This document shows, one piece after another, positions 44,124 through 52,623 of a stretch of DNA of 64,000 bases. The position numbers were made by a program, and so were the translations under genes. The notes beneath the pieces are model-generated. The model made no database searches. It worked only from the letters and a program-made list of their open reading frames with translations, and was not told the DNA's origin. The number at the start of each line of letters is the position of its first letter. Position 1 is the first letter of the stretch. Source of the stretch: Pseudomonadota bacterium (lineage in GTDB: Bacteria; Pseudomonadota; Alphaproteobacteria; Rhizobiales; Devosiaceae); contig JAEWBN010000005.1 of NCBI GenBank assembly GCA_023391095.1, positions 62,001 to 126,000 of the forward strand, read 5' to 3'.

Positions 44124-45020
44124 TCAGGCAGCCTTTCGCAGGGCGGCCAGCACGTCCCGGACATTATTGGCATGGACGGGCTCATAGGCTTCGAAATATT
44201 CGACACCACCGGTCGCCAATGCTTCCGCTGCAAAGGTGCACATGTCGAGCGAAGCCAGTTCCGGTTCATCGGCCAGACGCAGCAGCTTTTCGATATAAAG
44301 GCGCGTCGCGGTGATGAACTCGCGGCCATAGCCCCCTGCAGCGATCTTCTCCACCGTGCCGTGATTGGGCAGGATACGCTCGAAATCCCAGCTTTCCATG
44401 CGTGCCAGATCGACCAGATGCTGTTCGAGGCGATCCGGTTCGGACACATAGGTCACGGTATCTTCCAGCGTGTCGCCGGCAAGCAGCACCCCGCTCTGGG
44501 GGAGCAGCGCAACAGTCTCGTCGTAGCTATGGATGTCGAGGTGGCGCAGCTCCACCACCGTGTCGCCCACGCGCAGCTCACGTTCACTCTCGAAAATGCT
44601 GTTGGGCATAATCAGCGGCTTGATTGGCGGGTCGTTGTTCTCGAGATCGTCCTTGTTGGCGATCAGGGCTTCCTGCGTAAAGCGGTTGGCGATGATCTCG
44701 CAGTCGCTGAACACCTCATTGCCGGCGACATGGTCGGTGTGCCAGTGGCTGACGACCAGCTTCATGTCCCGCACGTCCTGCTCTTCCAGAAAATCGCGGA
44801 TCTTGCGCGCGTGGATGAGCGACATATGCGCGTCGTAAACCAGAGCCTCCCGACCCTCGACAATGGCGAAGCTCGCCGTACCAAGGGTGAAGGCGCCATC
44901 GTCGAGCCAGTTGGGACCCGGCGAATGCGCCCGCACGCCCGGAATACGCCCGTCGTAGAAGGCGTAGAGGTTAGGATAGGGCTTGAGGACCTGCATGGTC
45001 GAGCCGAGTTCGAAAGTCAT
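44124..45020 (-). CDS. Metallo-beta-lactamase fold hydrolase
   Basis: A 298-residue MBL-fold protein. The dinuclear zinc motif HWHTDH is at residues 92-97, with further ligands in LAGDTLED and the PNHGT block. The group includes glyoxalase II-like and other hydrolases; the function here is not defined. The ATG at 45020 follows AGGAG. It is divergent from the riboswitch operon with the TTGTATGCAA site 27-36 bases before its start, suggesting that the GntR protein controls it. Its substrate may be an intermediate or side product of the guanidine route. Confidence 0.85.
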   Translation of the reverse strand: MTFELGSTMQVLKPYPNLYAFYDGRIPGVRAHSPGPNWLDDGAFTLGTASFAIVEGREALVYDAHMSLIHARKIRDFLEEQDVRDMKLVVSHWHTDHVAGNEVFSDCEIIANRFTQEALIANKDDLENNDPPIKPLIMPNSIFESERELRVGDTVVELRHLDIHSYDETVALLPQSGVLLAGDTLEDTVTYVSEPDRLEQHLVDLARMESWDFERILPNHGTVEKIAAGGYGREFITATRLYIEKLLRLADEPELASLDMCTFAAEALATGGVEYFEAYEPVHANNVRDVLAALRKAA

Positions 45021-45046
45021 GAATGCACTCCTGAAGGGTCGACTTA

Positions 45047-45056
45047 TTGTATGCAA
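45047..45056. promoter_or_regulatory. Candidate operator TTGTATGCAA, site 2
   Basis: Exact copy of the site at 34741, embedded in ATTGTATGCAAT, between the MBL start and the riboswitch promoter. Another TATGCA lies at 45108. Confidence 0.5.
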
Positions 45057-45183
45057 TAGAATGCCAAGCGCAATAAAAAGCGCGCGATTTAATCATAGCC
45101 TATCTTATATGCATTCGGCCTACAGAACGAGCTTTACGGACCAGCGGATTGGCGTAACCCCTTGTTCCCAAACGCCATTGGGT

Positions 45184-45200
45184 TTGGCACGCACCTTGCA
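45184..45200 (+). promoter_or_regulatory. Sigma-54 (-24/-12) promoter of the riboswitch/guanidine carboxylase operon
   Basis: TTGGCACGCACCTTGCA is nearly identical to the RpoN consensus, with GG at 45186-45187 and GC at 45198-45199, ten bases apart. The predicted start, about 12 bases downstream (near 45211), would place the guanidine-I aptamer at the very 5' end of the transcript. Together with the site at 34863 it indicates shared nitrogen control. Confidence 0.88.
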
Positions 45201-45217
45201 TCGCTGATGGCATGAGT

Positions 45218-45318
45218 TAGCGGCTAGGGTTCCGGCGTCGATGACGTGCTGGTCCGAGAGCTGCACCCGGCCGGGAGACATCCGGGCGGCATCACGGCGG
45301 GACAAAAGCCCGGGAGAC
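45218..45318 (+). ncRNA. Guanidine-I riboswitch (ykkC-yxkD class)
   Basis: The conserved ykkC core blocks occur in order: CTAGGGTTCCG (45224-45234), GGTCCGAGAG (45251-45260) and ACGGCGGGACAAAAGCCCGG followed by GAGA (45294-45317). Helical arms CACCCGGCCGGG...CATCCGGGCGG lie between. The class binds guanidinium and generally turns on genes when guanidine is present. It leads a transporter and the guanidine carboxylase, an expected setting. Exact ends are approximate. Confidence 0.93.
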
Positions 45319-45328
45319 CTCTGTGGCC

Positions 45329-45366
45329 AAGGGATTGGCGGCATGATGGTCGCCACCAATCCCCTT
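45329..45366 (+). promoter_or_regulatory. Candidate expression-platform hairpin of the riboswitch
   Basis: AAGGGATTGGCGGC pairs with a nearly complementary GCCACCAATCCCCTT (one bulge, one G-T). It follows the aptamer by about 10 bases and precedes the AGGGA ribosome site (45382-45386) of the binding-protein gene. There is no long T-run, so the switch mechanism (termination or translation) cannot be decided. Confidence 0.5.
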
Positions 45367-45393
45367 CGAATTGAAACGAACAGGGACTTGGTT

Positions 45394-46455
45394 ATGACAC
45401 TCGCAAAGCATCTTCTCCTTGCCGCCACGCTGTCCACAGCGTTGATCGCCCCGCCCGCGCTGGCGCAGCAGACCGATTTCAAGGTCGCATGGTCCATCTA
45501 TGTTGGCTGGATGCCCTGGGGCTATGCAGCGGACGCCGGCATCGTCGACAAGTGGGCCGAAAAATACGGCATCACCATCGAGGTGACCCAGTTCAACGAC
45601 TATGTGGAGTCGATGAACCAGTTTACCGCAGGCGCCTATGACGCGGTGACGCTGACCAATATGGATGGGCTCTCCATCCCTGCCGCAGGCGGCGTCGACA
45701 CCACCGCCGTCATCGTGGGCGACTTTTCCGCCGGCAATGACGCCGTCATTCTCAAGGGCGAGACCGATCTGGCCGCGATCGCGGGCCAGAATGTGAACCT
45801 GGTCGAGTTTTCGGTGTCCCACTATCTGCTCGCACGAGCCCTCGACAGCGTGGGCCTGACCGAACGCGATGTGAGCGTGGTCAATACGGCAGACCCTGAC
45901 ATGGTCGGCGCTTTCCAGACGGCAGATGTGACGGCCATGGTGACTTGGAACCCGATGGTTTCGGAGATTGCCGTCCTTCCCGACGCAACCAAGGTGTTCG
46001 ACAGCGCGCAAATCCCGGGCGAGATCATCGACCTCATGGTGGCCAAGACCGAAGCGCTCGAGGCCAATCCCGATTTTGGCAAGGCGCTTGCGGGCATCTG
46101 GTACGAAACCATGGCGCTGATGACCGCTGATACGCCCGAAGGCGCCGAAGCGCGCGCTGCCATGGGCGCAGCATCGGGTACCGACCAGGCTGGCTTTGAA
46201 GCCCAGCTCGCCGCCACCGAACTCTTCGCAGAGGCGGCGGACGCCGTTGCTTTCGTGACCTCGCCAGACCTCCAAACGACCATGGATCGAGTGCGCACCT
46301 TTCTCTTCGAAAAGGGACTGCTGGGATCGGGCGCGCCGTCTGTCGACGTGATCGGCATCGAATTACCCGACGGCACGGTGTTGGGCGACAGCGCTAACAT
46401 CAAGTTCCGTTTCACCGCCGAATACATGCAGGCGGCAGCGGACGGCGCTCTCTGA
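45394..46455 (+). CDS. ABC substrate-binding protein, urea-carboxylase-region type (NMT1/SsuA-like)
   Basis: A 353-residue periplasmic binding protein with Sec signal MTLAKHLLLAATLSTALIA and cleavage near LAQ. The opening KVAWSIYVGWMPWGYAADAG and FNDYVESMNQFTAGAYDAV are as in the family known beside urea/guanidine carboxylases. The likely ligand is guanidine or a close relative. It is the first gene after the riboswitch; the preceding ATG at 45343 belongs to the aptamer/hairpin region and is not used. Next comes a permease after 61 bases. Confidence 0.92.
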   Translation: MTLAKHLLLAATLSTALIAPPALAQQTDFKVAWSIYVGWMPWGYAADAGIVDKWAEKYGITIEVTQFNDYVESMNQFTAGAYDAVTLTNMDGLSIPAAGGVDTTAVIVGDFSAGNDAVILKGETDLAAIAGQNVNLVEFSVSHYLLARALDSVGLTERDVSVVNTADPDMVGAFQTADVTAMVTWNPMVSEIAVLPDATKVFDSAQIPGEIIDLMVAKTEALEANPDFGKALAGIWYETMALMTADTPEGAEARAAMGAASGTDQAGFEAQLAATELFAEAADAVAFVTSPDLQTTMDRVRTFLFEKGLLGSGAPSVDVIGIELPDGTVLGDSANIKFRFTAEYMQAAADGAL

Positions 46456-46516
46456 CACGGCCACCGCCCTGTGCCGGCCGGCACGGGGCGCCATTTTCTC
46501 GCAAGCCAGAGCCGCC

Positions 46517-47332
46517 ATGCGCCTCATCAATATAAAGCCCAATCGCACCACGGCCATGCTGCTGGCGGCACTGCCATTTGCACTGGTCGTGCTGGCCTAT
46601 GCCTTCGGGTCGGCGGCGCGGCTGGCGGATAATCCCAGCGACAAACTGCTGCCGGCTTTGGGTAGCCTTGCCGACGCGATCAACCGCATGGCCTTCACGC
46701 CCGATGTGCGGACCGGCGAGTACCTCCTGCTCGTCGATACCCTGGCCAGTCTGGGGCGGCTGGGCGCCGGTCTTCTCATCGCCACCGCCATCGCGCTGGT
46801 CCTGGGGATGCTGATCGGTATGCTCCCTGTTCTCCGGACCACGCTGGCGCCGTTTATCGCCGTCGTTTCCATGGTGCCGCCGCTAGCCCTGCTGCCGGTG
46901 CTTTTCATCGTCATGGGACTGGGCGAAAGCGCCAAGATCACCCTTATCGCGCTGGGGATTGCGCCGATCATGACGCGCGACCTGGCCTTCAAGGTCATGG
47001 ACCTGCCGCATGAACAATGGGTCAAGGCCCAGACCCTGGGCGGCTCATCCTGGCAGATCGGCATGAGGGTGATCCTCCCGCAGGCGCTGCCCCGCCTATT
47101 GACCTGCCTCAAGCTGCAACTGGGCCCGGCCTGGCTGTTCCTTATCGCTGCGGAAGCCATCTCGTCCGATTCAGGGCTGGGCTACCGGATATTCCTGGTG
47201 CGCCGCTACCTCTCGATGGATGTGATCTTTCCCTATGTGGCCTGGATCACGATCCTTGCCGTGCTCATGAACCTGTTGATCGACTGGGCGCGCGATACTG
47301 CCTTTCCCTGGAGCCGGGGGACGGCGGGATGA
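46517..47332 (+). CDS. ABC transporter permease, SsuC/TauC-like
   Basis: A 271-residue permease with about six helices and the cytoplasmic loop WVKAQTLGGSSWQIGMRVILP. It belongs to the nitrate/taurine/sulfonate type. The stop overlaps the ATPase start (ATGA at 47329). Confidence 0.9.
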   Translation: MRLINIKPNRTTAMLLAALPFALVVLAYAFGSAARLADNPSDKLLPALGSLADAINRMAFTPDVRTGEYLLLVDTLASLGRLGAGLLIATAIALVLGMLIGMLPVLRTTLAPFIAVVSMVPPLALLPVLFIVMGLGESAKITLIALGIAPIMTRDLAFKVMDLPHEQWVKAQTLGGSSWQIGMRVILPQALPRLLTCLKLQLGPAWLFLIAAEAISSDSGLGYRIFLVRRYLSMDVIFPYVAWITILAVLMNLLIDWARDTAFPWSRGTAG

Positions 47333-48156
47333 GCGAAATCACCGTTTCCGATGTCTGGCAGGAATATGGGGACCAGATCGTCCTCGAGCGGATATCGCTG
47401 ACCATTGCCTCGCGCGCCTTCGTGGCCCTTGTTGGTCCGTCAGGATGCGGCAAGAGCACGTTCCTGCGGCTCTTGCTGGGAGATGAGCGCCCCTCGCGGG
47501 GAACCATCATGCTTGATGGCGTGCCCCTGCCCGCCGAACCTGGTCCCGACCGGGGCGTGGTCTTCCAGCGCTATTCGGTGTTCCCGCACCTGACGGTGCT
47601 AGGCAATGTGCTGCTGGGGCTGGAGTGGAAAGCCTCTCGGGGCCGTTCCCGACTTTTCGGCGCAGCCCGCCGCGATGCCGCGGAAAGGGCACGCGCAATG
47701 ATCGCGAGCGTCGGGTTGGCCGGCAGCGAAGACAAGTATCCCGCCCAGCTTTCGGGCGGCATGCAACAGCGTCTGGCACTGGCCCAGGCGCTCGTGACCC
47801 AGCCCAAGGTACTGCTGCTCGACGAGCCCTTCGGGGCGCTCGATCCGGGCATCCGCGCCGAAATCCATGCGCTGATGAAGCGCCTCTGGCACGAGACACC
47901 GCTGACCGTGGTCATGGTGACCCACGACATGCGCGAAGCCTTCACCCTTGCCAACCGGGTGATCGCCTTCGAGCGCATCCGCAAGCGGCCCGAGGAAAGC
48001 CAACGCTACGGCGCCAGCCTCAGCCAGGACATCACCATCTGGCCCGAGCGCATCGCTGGCGGTCCGGATCCATACAGCCTCGACCGGGACGGCCCGGTTC
48101 TTTCAGTGGCACCCGGCCGGGACGACCCGGCGACGCAAACCTTGCCGGGAGACTAG
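47329..48156 (+). CDS. ABC transporter ATP-binding protein, SsuB/TauB-like
   Basis: A 275-residue ATPase with Walker A GPSGCGKST, signature LSGGMQQRLALAQAL, Walker B VLLLDEPFGALD and VTHDMREA. The C-terminal ~50 residues after the usual core (from about residue 210) are longer than in SsuB, as in others of the urea-carboxylase-region group. The carboxylase gene begins three bases after the stop. Confidence 0.93.
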   Translation: MSEITVSDVWQEYGDQIVLERISLTIASRAFVALVGPSGCGKSTFLRLLLGDERPSRGTIMLDGVPLPAEPGPDRGVVFQRYSVFPHLTVLGNVLLGLEWKASRGRSRLFGAARRDAAERARAMIASVGLAGSEDKYPAQLSGGMQQRLALAQALVTQPKVLLLDEPFGALDPGIRAEIHALMKRLWHETPLTVVMVTHDMREAFTLANRVIAFERIRKRPEESQRYGASLSQDITIWPERIAGGPDPYSLDRDGPVLSVAPGRDDPATQTLPGD

Positions 48157-48158
48157 GC

Positions 48159-51100
48159 ATGTTCACCAAGGTCCTTGTTGCCAACCGGGGCGAAATCGCC
48201 GTCCGTATCATCCGCACCCTGAGGCGAATGGGCATAGCGTCGGTCGCCGTCTATTCGGACGCAGACCGCTTCACGCCGGCAGTGTCGCTGGCCGATGAAA
48301 GCGTGCGGCTGGGTCCTGCACCCGCCACCGAAAGCTATCTCAACATCGATGCGGTGATTGCTGCCTGCAAACAGACAGGCGCCCAGGCGGTGCATCCGGG
48401 CTATGGATTTTTGTCCGAGAACATCGCCTTTGCCCGGCGCCTTGCAGCCGAGGGGTTCGTCTTTATCGGGCCGCGCCCCGAGCATATCGAAGCCTTCGGC
48501 CTCAAGCACAAGGCGCGTGAACTGGCCGAGGCCAGCCACGTGCCCCTCCTGCCGGGAACCGGCCTGATCGACAGCTTGGAGGAGGCTCTCAGCGCAGCGG
48601 CGGTGATCGGCTTTCCGGTCATGCTCAAAAGCACCGCCGGGGGTGGCGGCATCGGCATGCAGCTCTGCGACGACGAAGCGGCACTGCGGGCGCGCTTTGA
48701 AAGCGTGCAACGTACAGCGCGCGCCAGTTTCGGCGATGCCCGGGTCTATCTCGAGCGCTTTGTGGCCGATGCCCGCCATGTCGAGGTGCAACTTTTCGGC
48801 GATGGCGACGGCAAGGTCATTGCATTGGGCGAGCGCGACTGCTCGCTTCAGCGGCGCAACCAGAAGGTGGTGGAGGAAACGCCCGCCCCGCTCCTGCCCG
48901 AACCCGTGCGCCAGCGGCTGCACAGCGCCGCCTGCGATCTCGGCGCGGCGATCAGCTACGCCTCGGCCGGCACGGTCGAATTCATCTACGATCCCAAGCG
49001 GGAAGAATTCTATTTCCTTGAGGTCAATACGCGCCTCCAGGTGGAGCATCCGGTGACCGAGGCGGTGTTCGGCATCGACCTCGTGGAGTGGATGATCCGC
49101 CAGGCCGCCGGGGAACGGGTGATCGAGGGAGCCGGGCCGCTCGTACCCAAGGGTGCGGCCATCGAGGTTCGGCTTTATGCCGAAAAGCCGAGCGCCGACT
49201 TCCAGCCGAGCGCCGGCCTTCTGACCGAGGTCAGCTTTCCCGACGATATCAGGGTGGACGGCTGGATCGCCACCGGCAGCGAAGTAACGCCGTTCTACGA
49301 CCCCATGCTTGCCAAGATCATCGTCGCCGGCACGGACCGGGCTGACGCCATCGGCAAGCTGCAGGCAGCACTCGAAGCGACGCGCGTCGCCGGCATTGAA
49401 ACCAATCTCGGTTACCTTCGGGCCATTGCCGGATCGGAGCTGCTTGCTTCGGGCCGGGTGGCGACCACCGCGCTGCGCAGCTTTCCCTTCGTGCCGGACA
49501 GCGTCGATGTGATCGCCCCCGGCGCCCAGTCCAGCATTCAGGAACTGCCCGGGCGGCTGAACCTGTGGCATGTCGGCGTGCCCCCGAGCGGTCCCATGGA
49601 CGAGCGCTCGTTTCGTCACGCCAACCGCCTCGTCGGCAATGCCGACACCACGACAGCACTGGAGCTGACCGTGTCGGGACCCACCTTGCGGTTCAATGCC
49701 GGCGCGCGGGTGGCCATTTCGGGCGCAACCATGCCCGCCAAGCTGGATGGCGTGCCTGTGGCTCATGGCACGGCCATTGATGTCGCGCCCGGGCAGATAT
49801 TGTCGGTCGGGGCCATCGATGGGGCGGGGCAGCGCAGCTATCTCGCCGTCGCCGGCGGGTTTGCGGCGCCGCTTGTGCTTGGCTCGCGCGCGACCTTCGG
49901 ACTGGGCGGCTTCGGCGGACATGCGACCGGCGTGCTCAAGCCTGGTGACACGCTCAATCTGGCACGGGAAAACCAAAGCGACGCACGTCCACCCGAAGCT
50001 CCGGCACCGCTCGGCCGCCATTGGGATGTCGGGGTGGTCTATGGGCCGCATGGCGCGCCGGATTTCTTCCAGCCCGAAGACATCGACGATCTATTCAGCG
50101 CCACCTACGAGGTGCATTACAACAGCGCCCGCACCGGCGTGCGGCTGATCGGCCCTGCCCCGCGCTGGGCACGCAGCGACGGTGGCGAGGCGGGGCTGCA
50201 CCCGTCCAACCTCCATGACAATGCCTATGCCATCGGCGCCATCGACTTCACCGGCGACATGCCCATCATTCTGGGCCCGGACGGGCCCAGCCTGGGCGGC
50301 TTCGTCTGTCCCGCAGTGATCGCGCGGGACGAGCAGTGGAAAATGGGCCAGTTCAAGCCCGGGGATACGATCCGCTTTCACCCACAGGCGCGGGCGGGCG
50401 ATGCCGTTGCCGGGCCTGCCATCCGCGGGGCGAATGTCGACGCCGGATCGCCCATTGTCGGGGCGTCCACCGAGGGTCCCGTATCGGTTGTCTACCGGCG
50501 CCAGGGCGACGACAATCTCCTGGTTGAATATGGCGCCATGACGCTGGATGTCGGGCTGCGGCTGCGGGTGCATCTGTTGATGCAGGCGCTTCTGGCGGCC
50601 CGGCTGCCGGGTATTATCGACCTGACGCCGGGCATTCGCTCGTTGCAGATCCATTATGACGGGACGAGCCTGACGCGCACACGGCTGCTTGGACTGCTCA
50701 AGGAGATCGAAAAGTCCCTGCCCGACGCGAATGATGTGACAGTGCCGAGCCGCACCGTCTACCTGCCACTGTCCTGGAACGATCCCGACGCGCAACTGGC
50801 CATGCGCAAATATCAGGAACTGGTGCGGGCCAATGCGCCCTGGTGCCCGGACAATATCGAGTTCATCCGGCGCATCAACGGGCTCGCCGATATCGAGGCG
50901 GTCAAGCAGACCGTGTTCGACGCGAGCTATCTGGTACTGGGGCTCGGCGACGTCTATCTCGGCGCGCCGGTGGCGACCCCGATCGATCCCCGCCATCGCC
51001 TTGTGACCACCAAATACAATCCGGCTCGGACCTGGACGCCGGAAAATGCCGTGGGCATCGGCGGGGCCTATATGTGCATCTATGGCATGGAGGGGCCAGG

Positions 51101-51698
51101 CGGCTATCAGCTCTTCGGGCGCACGATCCAGGTCTGGAATACCTGGCGCACGACGCCCGCCTTCAAGCCGGGCAAGCCCTGGCTATTGGATTTCTTCGAC
51201 CAGATCCGCTTCTACCCCGTCGAGCATGCCGAGCTGACAGAGGCCCGGGCGGCCTTTCCCCATGGCGGCTACCCGATACGGATCGAGGAAACCGAATTTT
51301 CCCACGCCCGGTATGCCGACGGCCTTGCCCGCGACGCGGACGCCATCGCCACTTTCAAGCGGCAGCAGCAGCAGGCGTTTGAGGCGGAACGGCAATATTG
51401 GCGGGACGCGGGGCTGGACAGCTTTTCGACCGACGAAGCAGCTGAAATGGCCGAGGAAGCCGCGATCCCTGCGGGCTGTTTCGGTGTGACCAGTGGCGTT
51501 CCCGGCAGCGTCTGGAAGATCCTTGTGGACGAGGGCGGCTACGTGGAAGCGGGCGAACAGGTCGCCATCATCGAATCCATGAAGATGGAAATTCCGGTCA
51601 TTGCGCACGCATCGGGCCGCGTGACGTCCATCCGTTCCAATCCCGGCCAGACCGTGCGCAGCGGCGACGTGCTGGCCATCATCGAGGAAATGGCATGA
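48159..51698 (+). CDS. Guanidine carboxylase (annotated urea carboxylase), biotin-dependent
   Basis: Carboxylates guanidine (or urea) with ATP and bicarbonate on a biotin arm. The 1179-residue protein holds a biotin carboxylase domain (KSTAGGGGIG at ~157-166, RLQVEHP at ~292-298), then KipA/KipI (AHS)-type carboxyltransferase domains (~490-1080) and a C-terminal biotin-carrier domain with ESMKMEIP (biotinyl-Lys near residue 1142). It lacks a fused allophanate hydrolase. Riboswitch control and the nearby CgdAB-like genes make guanidine the likely substrate; related enzymes with this context act on guanidine in vitro. Urea remains a possible second substrate. Confidence 0.93.
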   Translation: MFTKVLVANRGEIAVRIIRTLRRMGIASVAVYSDADRFTPAVSLADESVRLGPAPATESYLNIDAVIAACKQTGAQAVHPGYGFLSENIAFARRLAAEGFVFIGPRPEHIEAFGLKHKARELAEASHVPLLPGTGLIDSLEEALSAAAVIGFPVMLKSTAGGGGIGMQLCDDEAALRARFESVQRTARASFGDARVYLERFVADARHVEVQLFGDGDGKVIALGERDCSLQRRNQKVVEETPAPLLPEPVRQRLHSAACDLGAAISYASAGTVEFIYDPKREEFYFLEVNTRLQVEHPVTEAVFGIDLVEWMIRQAAGERVIEGAGPLVPKGAAIEVRLYAEKPSADFQPSAGLLTEVSFPDDIRVDGWIATGSEVTPFYDPMLAKIIVAGTDRADAIGKLQAALEATRVAGIETNLGYLRAIAGSELLASGRVATTALRSFPFVPDSVDVIAPGAQSSIQELPGRLNLWHVGVPPSGPMDERSFRHANRLVGNADTTTALELTVSGPTLRFNAGARVAISGATMPAKLDGVPVAHGTAIDVAPGQILSVGAIDGAGQRSYLAVAGGFAAPLVLGSRATFGLGGFGGHATGVLKPGDTLNLARENQSDARPPEAPAPLGRHWDVGVVYGPHGAPDFFQPEDIDDLFSATYEVHYNSARTGVRLIGPAPRWARSDGGEAGLHPSNLHDNAYAIGAIDFTGDMPIILGPDGPSLGGFVCPAVIARDEQWKMGQFKPGDTIRFHPQARAGDAVAGPAIRGANVDAGSPIVGASTEGPVSVVYRRQGDDNLLVEYGAMTLDVGLRLRVHLLMQALLAARLPGIIDLTPGIRSLQIHYDGTSLTRTRLLGLLKEIEKSLPDANDVTVPSRTVYLPLSWNDPDAQLAMRKYQELVRANAPWCPDNIEFIRRINGLADIEAVKQTVFDASYLVLGLGDVYLGAPVATPIDPRHRLVTTKYNPARTWTPENAVGIGGAYMCIYGMEGPGGYQLFGRTIQVWNTWRTTPAFKPGKPWLLDFFDQIRFYPVEHAELTEARAAFPHGGYPIRIEETEFSHARYADGLARDADAIATFKRQQQQAFEAERQYWRDAGLDSFSTDEAAEMAEEAAIPAGCFGVTSGVPGSVWKILVDEGGYVEAGEQVAIIESMKMEIPVIAHASGRVTSIRSNPGQTVRSGDVLAIIEEMA

Positions 51699-51781
51699 CC
51701 AATCTATTGCGCAGCGTGCTCGACGCCATCACGCAATGTCTCCTGGCGCGGAGCGAATATTACCGGCGGCTGCGCGAATAG
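51695..51781 (+). CDS. 28-residue ORF coupled to the guanidine carboxylase gene
   Basis: An ATGA overlap with the carboxylase stop starts a 28-codon ORF whose product is MTNLLRSVLDAITQCLL followed by ARSEYYRRLRE, amphipathic/basic and helical by appearance. It ends just before the convergent gene. It may be a real small protein, a remnant of a larger gene, or a chance ORF; the precise stop/start coupling is the main support. Confidence 0.35.
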   Translation: MTNLLRSVLDAITQCLLARSEYYRRLRE

Positions 51782-51806
51782 CCGGAGGCTTGACCCTGCG
51801 GCGGCG

Positions 51807-52619
51807 CTAGAGGGTAAAAACCTCGCGCCGCAGCTCGTCCCAGCTCGCCTTGTCCGGCGCAACAAGCAGGCCGCCATCGACGTCGGTGGGCCGATAGGCC
51901 GAGCCGTCGAACCTGGCGACATGGGCGCCCGCTTCGCGCATGATCAGGGCGCCGCCGACATGGTCCCAAGGCATGAGCTTGTTGTAGGCCAGGAAGTGCA
52001 CATTGCCGCCGGCAGCAAACCGGTATTCATGGCCGGCGCAGCGATAGCTGGCGCTCATCTTGACCTTGGCCAGATTGCCCATGATGCGCGCGCGGTATTC
52101 GAGCGGCATATATGAGGTCGATGCGAGGCCGCCCATTTCGGACAGCGGCACCGGATCGGCAAACTTCTGACGCAGCCGGCGGCCATCGGGAATGACCTGC
52201 CAGGCCCCGCAGCCGCGTTCGGCCATGAGGAAGTCGTCACCCATGGGATCGTAAATGACGCCGGCGACGGGCTCCCCGTTCTGAACCACCGCCGCCATGA
52301 CGGCAAACAGCGGCAGGCCACCGGCAAAATTGGCAGTTCCGTCAACGGGATCGACGAAGATCGTGATTCTGTCTTCGAGGTTCGAGCGCAGCAGGGCCGG
52401 ATTGGCAGCCACCGCTTCCTCGCCAATCACAAGCGTATCGGGCGAGTGGTCGCGGATGGCGGCGGTGATCACCCGCTCCGCATTGGTGTCCGCTTCGGTG
52501 ACGAGGTCGAACGCCCCCGTCTTGGTCTGGATCATCCCGTCATCGAGCCGGCGGAAGCGCGGCAGGATTTCCTCCTGCGCGGCGCGGCGGAGGATAGCGG
52601 CGAGACGATCGATATTCAT
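51807..52619 (-). CDS. Inositol-monophosphatase family protein
   Basis: A 270-residue Mg2+/Li+-sensitive phosphatase of the IMPase/SuhB/CysQ group. The metal motif EEAV, FVDPVDGTANF and the C-terminal PWDHVGGALIMREAG are intact. Possible substrates include inositol phosphate, PAP or histidinol phosphate; it cannot be narrowed further. The ATG at 52619 is four bases from the ttcA stop (52624), implying one transcript. Confidence 0.9.
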   Translation of the reverse strand: MNIDRLAAILRRAAQEEILPRFRRLDDGMIQTKTGAFDLVTEADTNAERVITAAIRDHSPDTLVIGEEAVAANPALLRSNLEDRITIFVDPVDGTANFAGGLPLFAVMAAVVQNGEPVAGVIYDPMGDDFLMAERGCGAWQVIPDGRRLRQKFADPVPLSEMGGLASTSYMPLEYRARIMGNLAKVKMSASYRCAGHEYRFAAGGNVHFLAYNKLMPWDHVGGALIMREAGAHVARFDGSAYRPTDVDGGLLVAPDKASWDELRREVFTL

Positions 52620-52623
52620 GAGG

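Noticed and set aside
45329..45366. Calling the hairpin a definite rho-independent terminator
   Set aside because: There is no U-run after it; it is kept only as a candidate expression platform.
48153..50051. Minus-strand frame opposite the guanidine carboxylase
   Set aside because: Shadow of the carboxylase gene with no domain.
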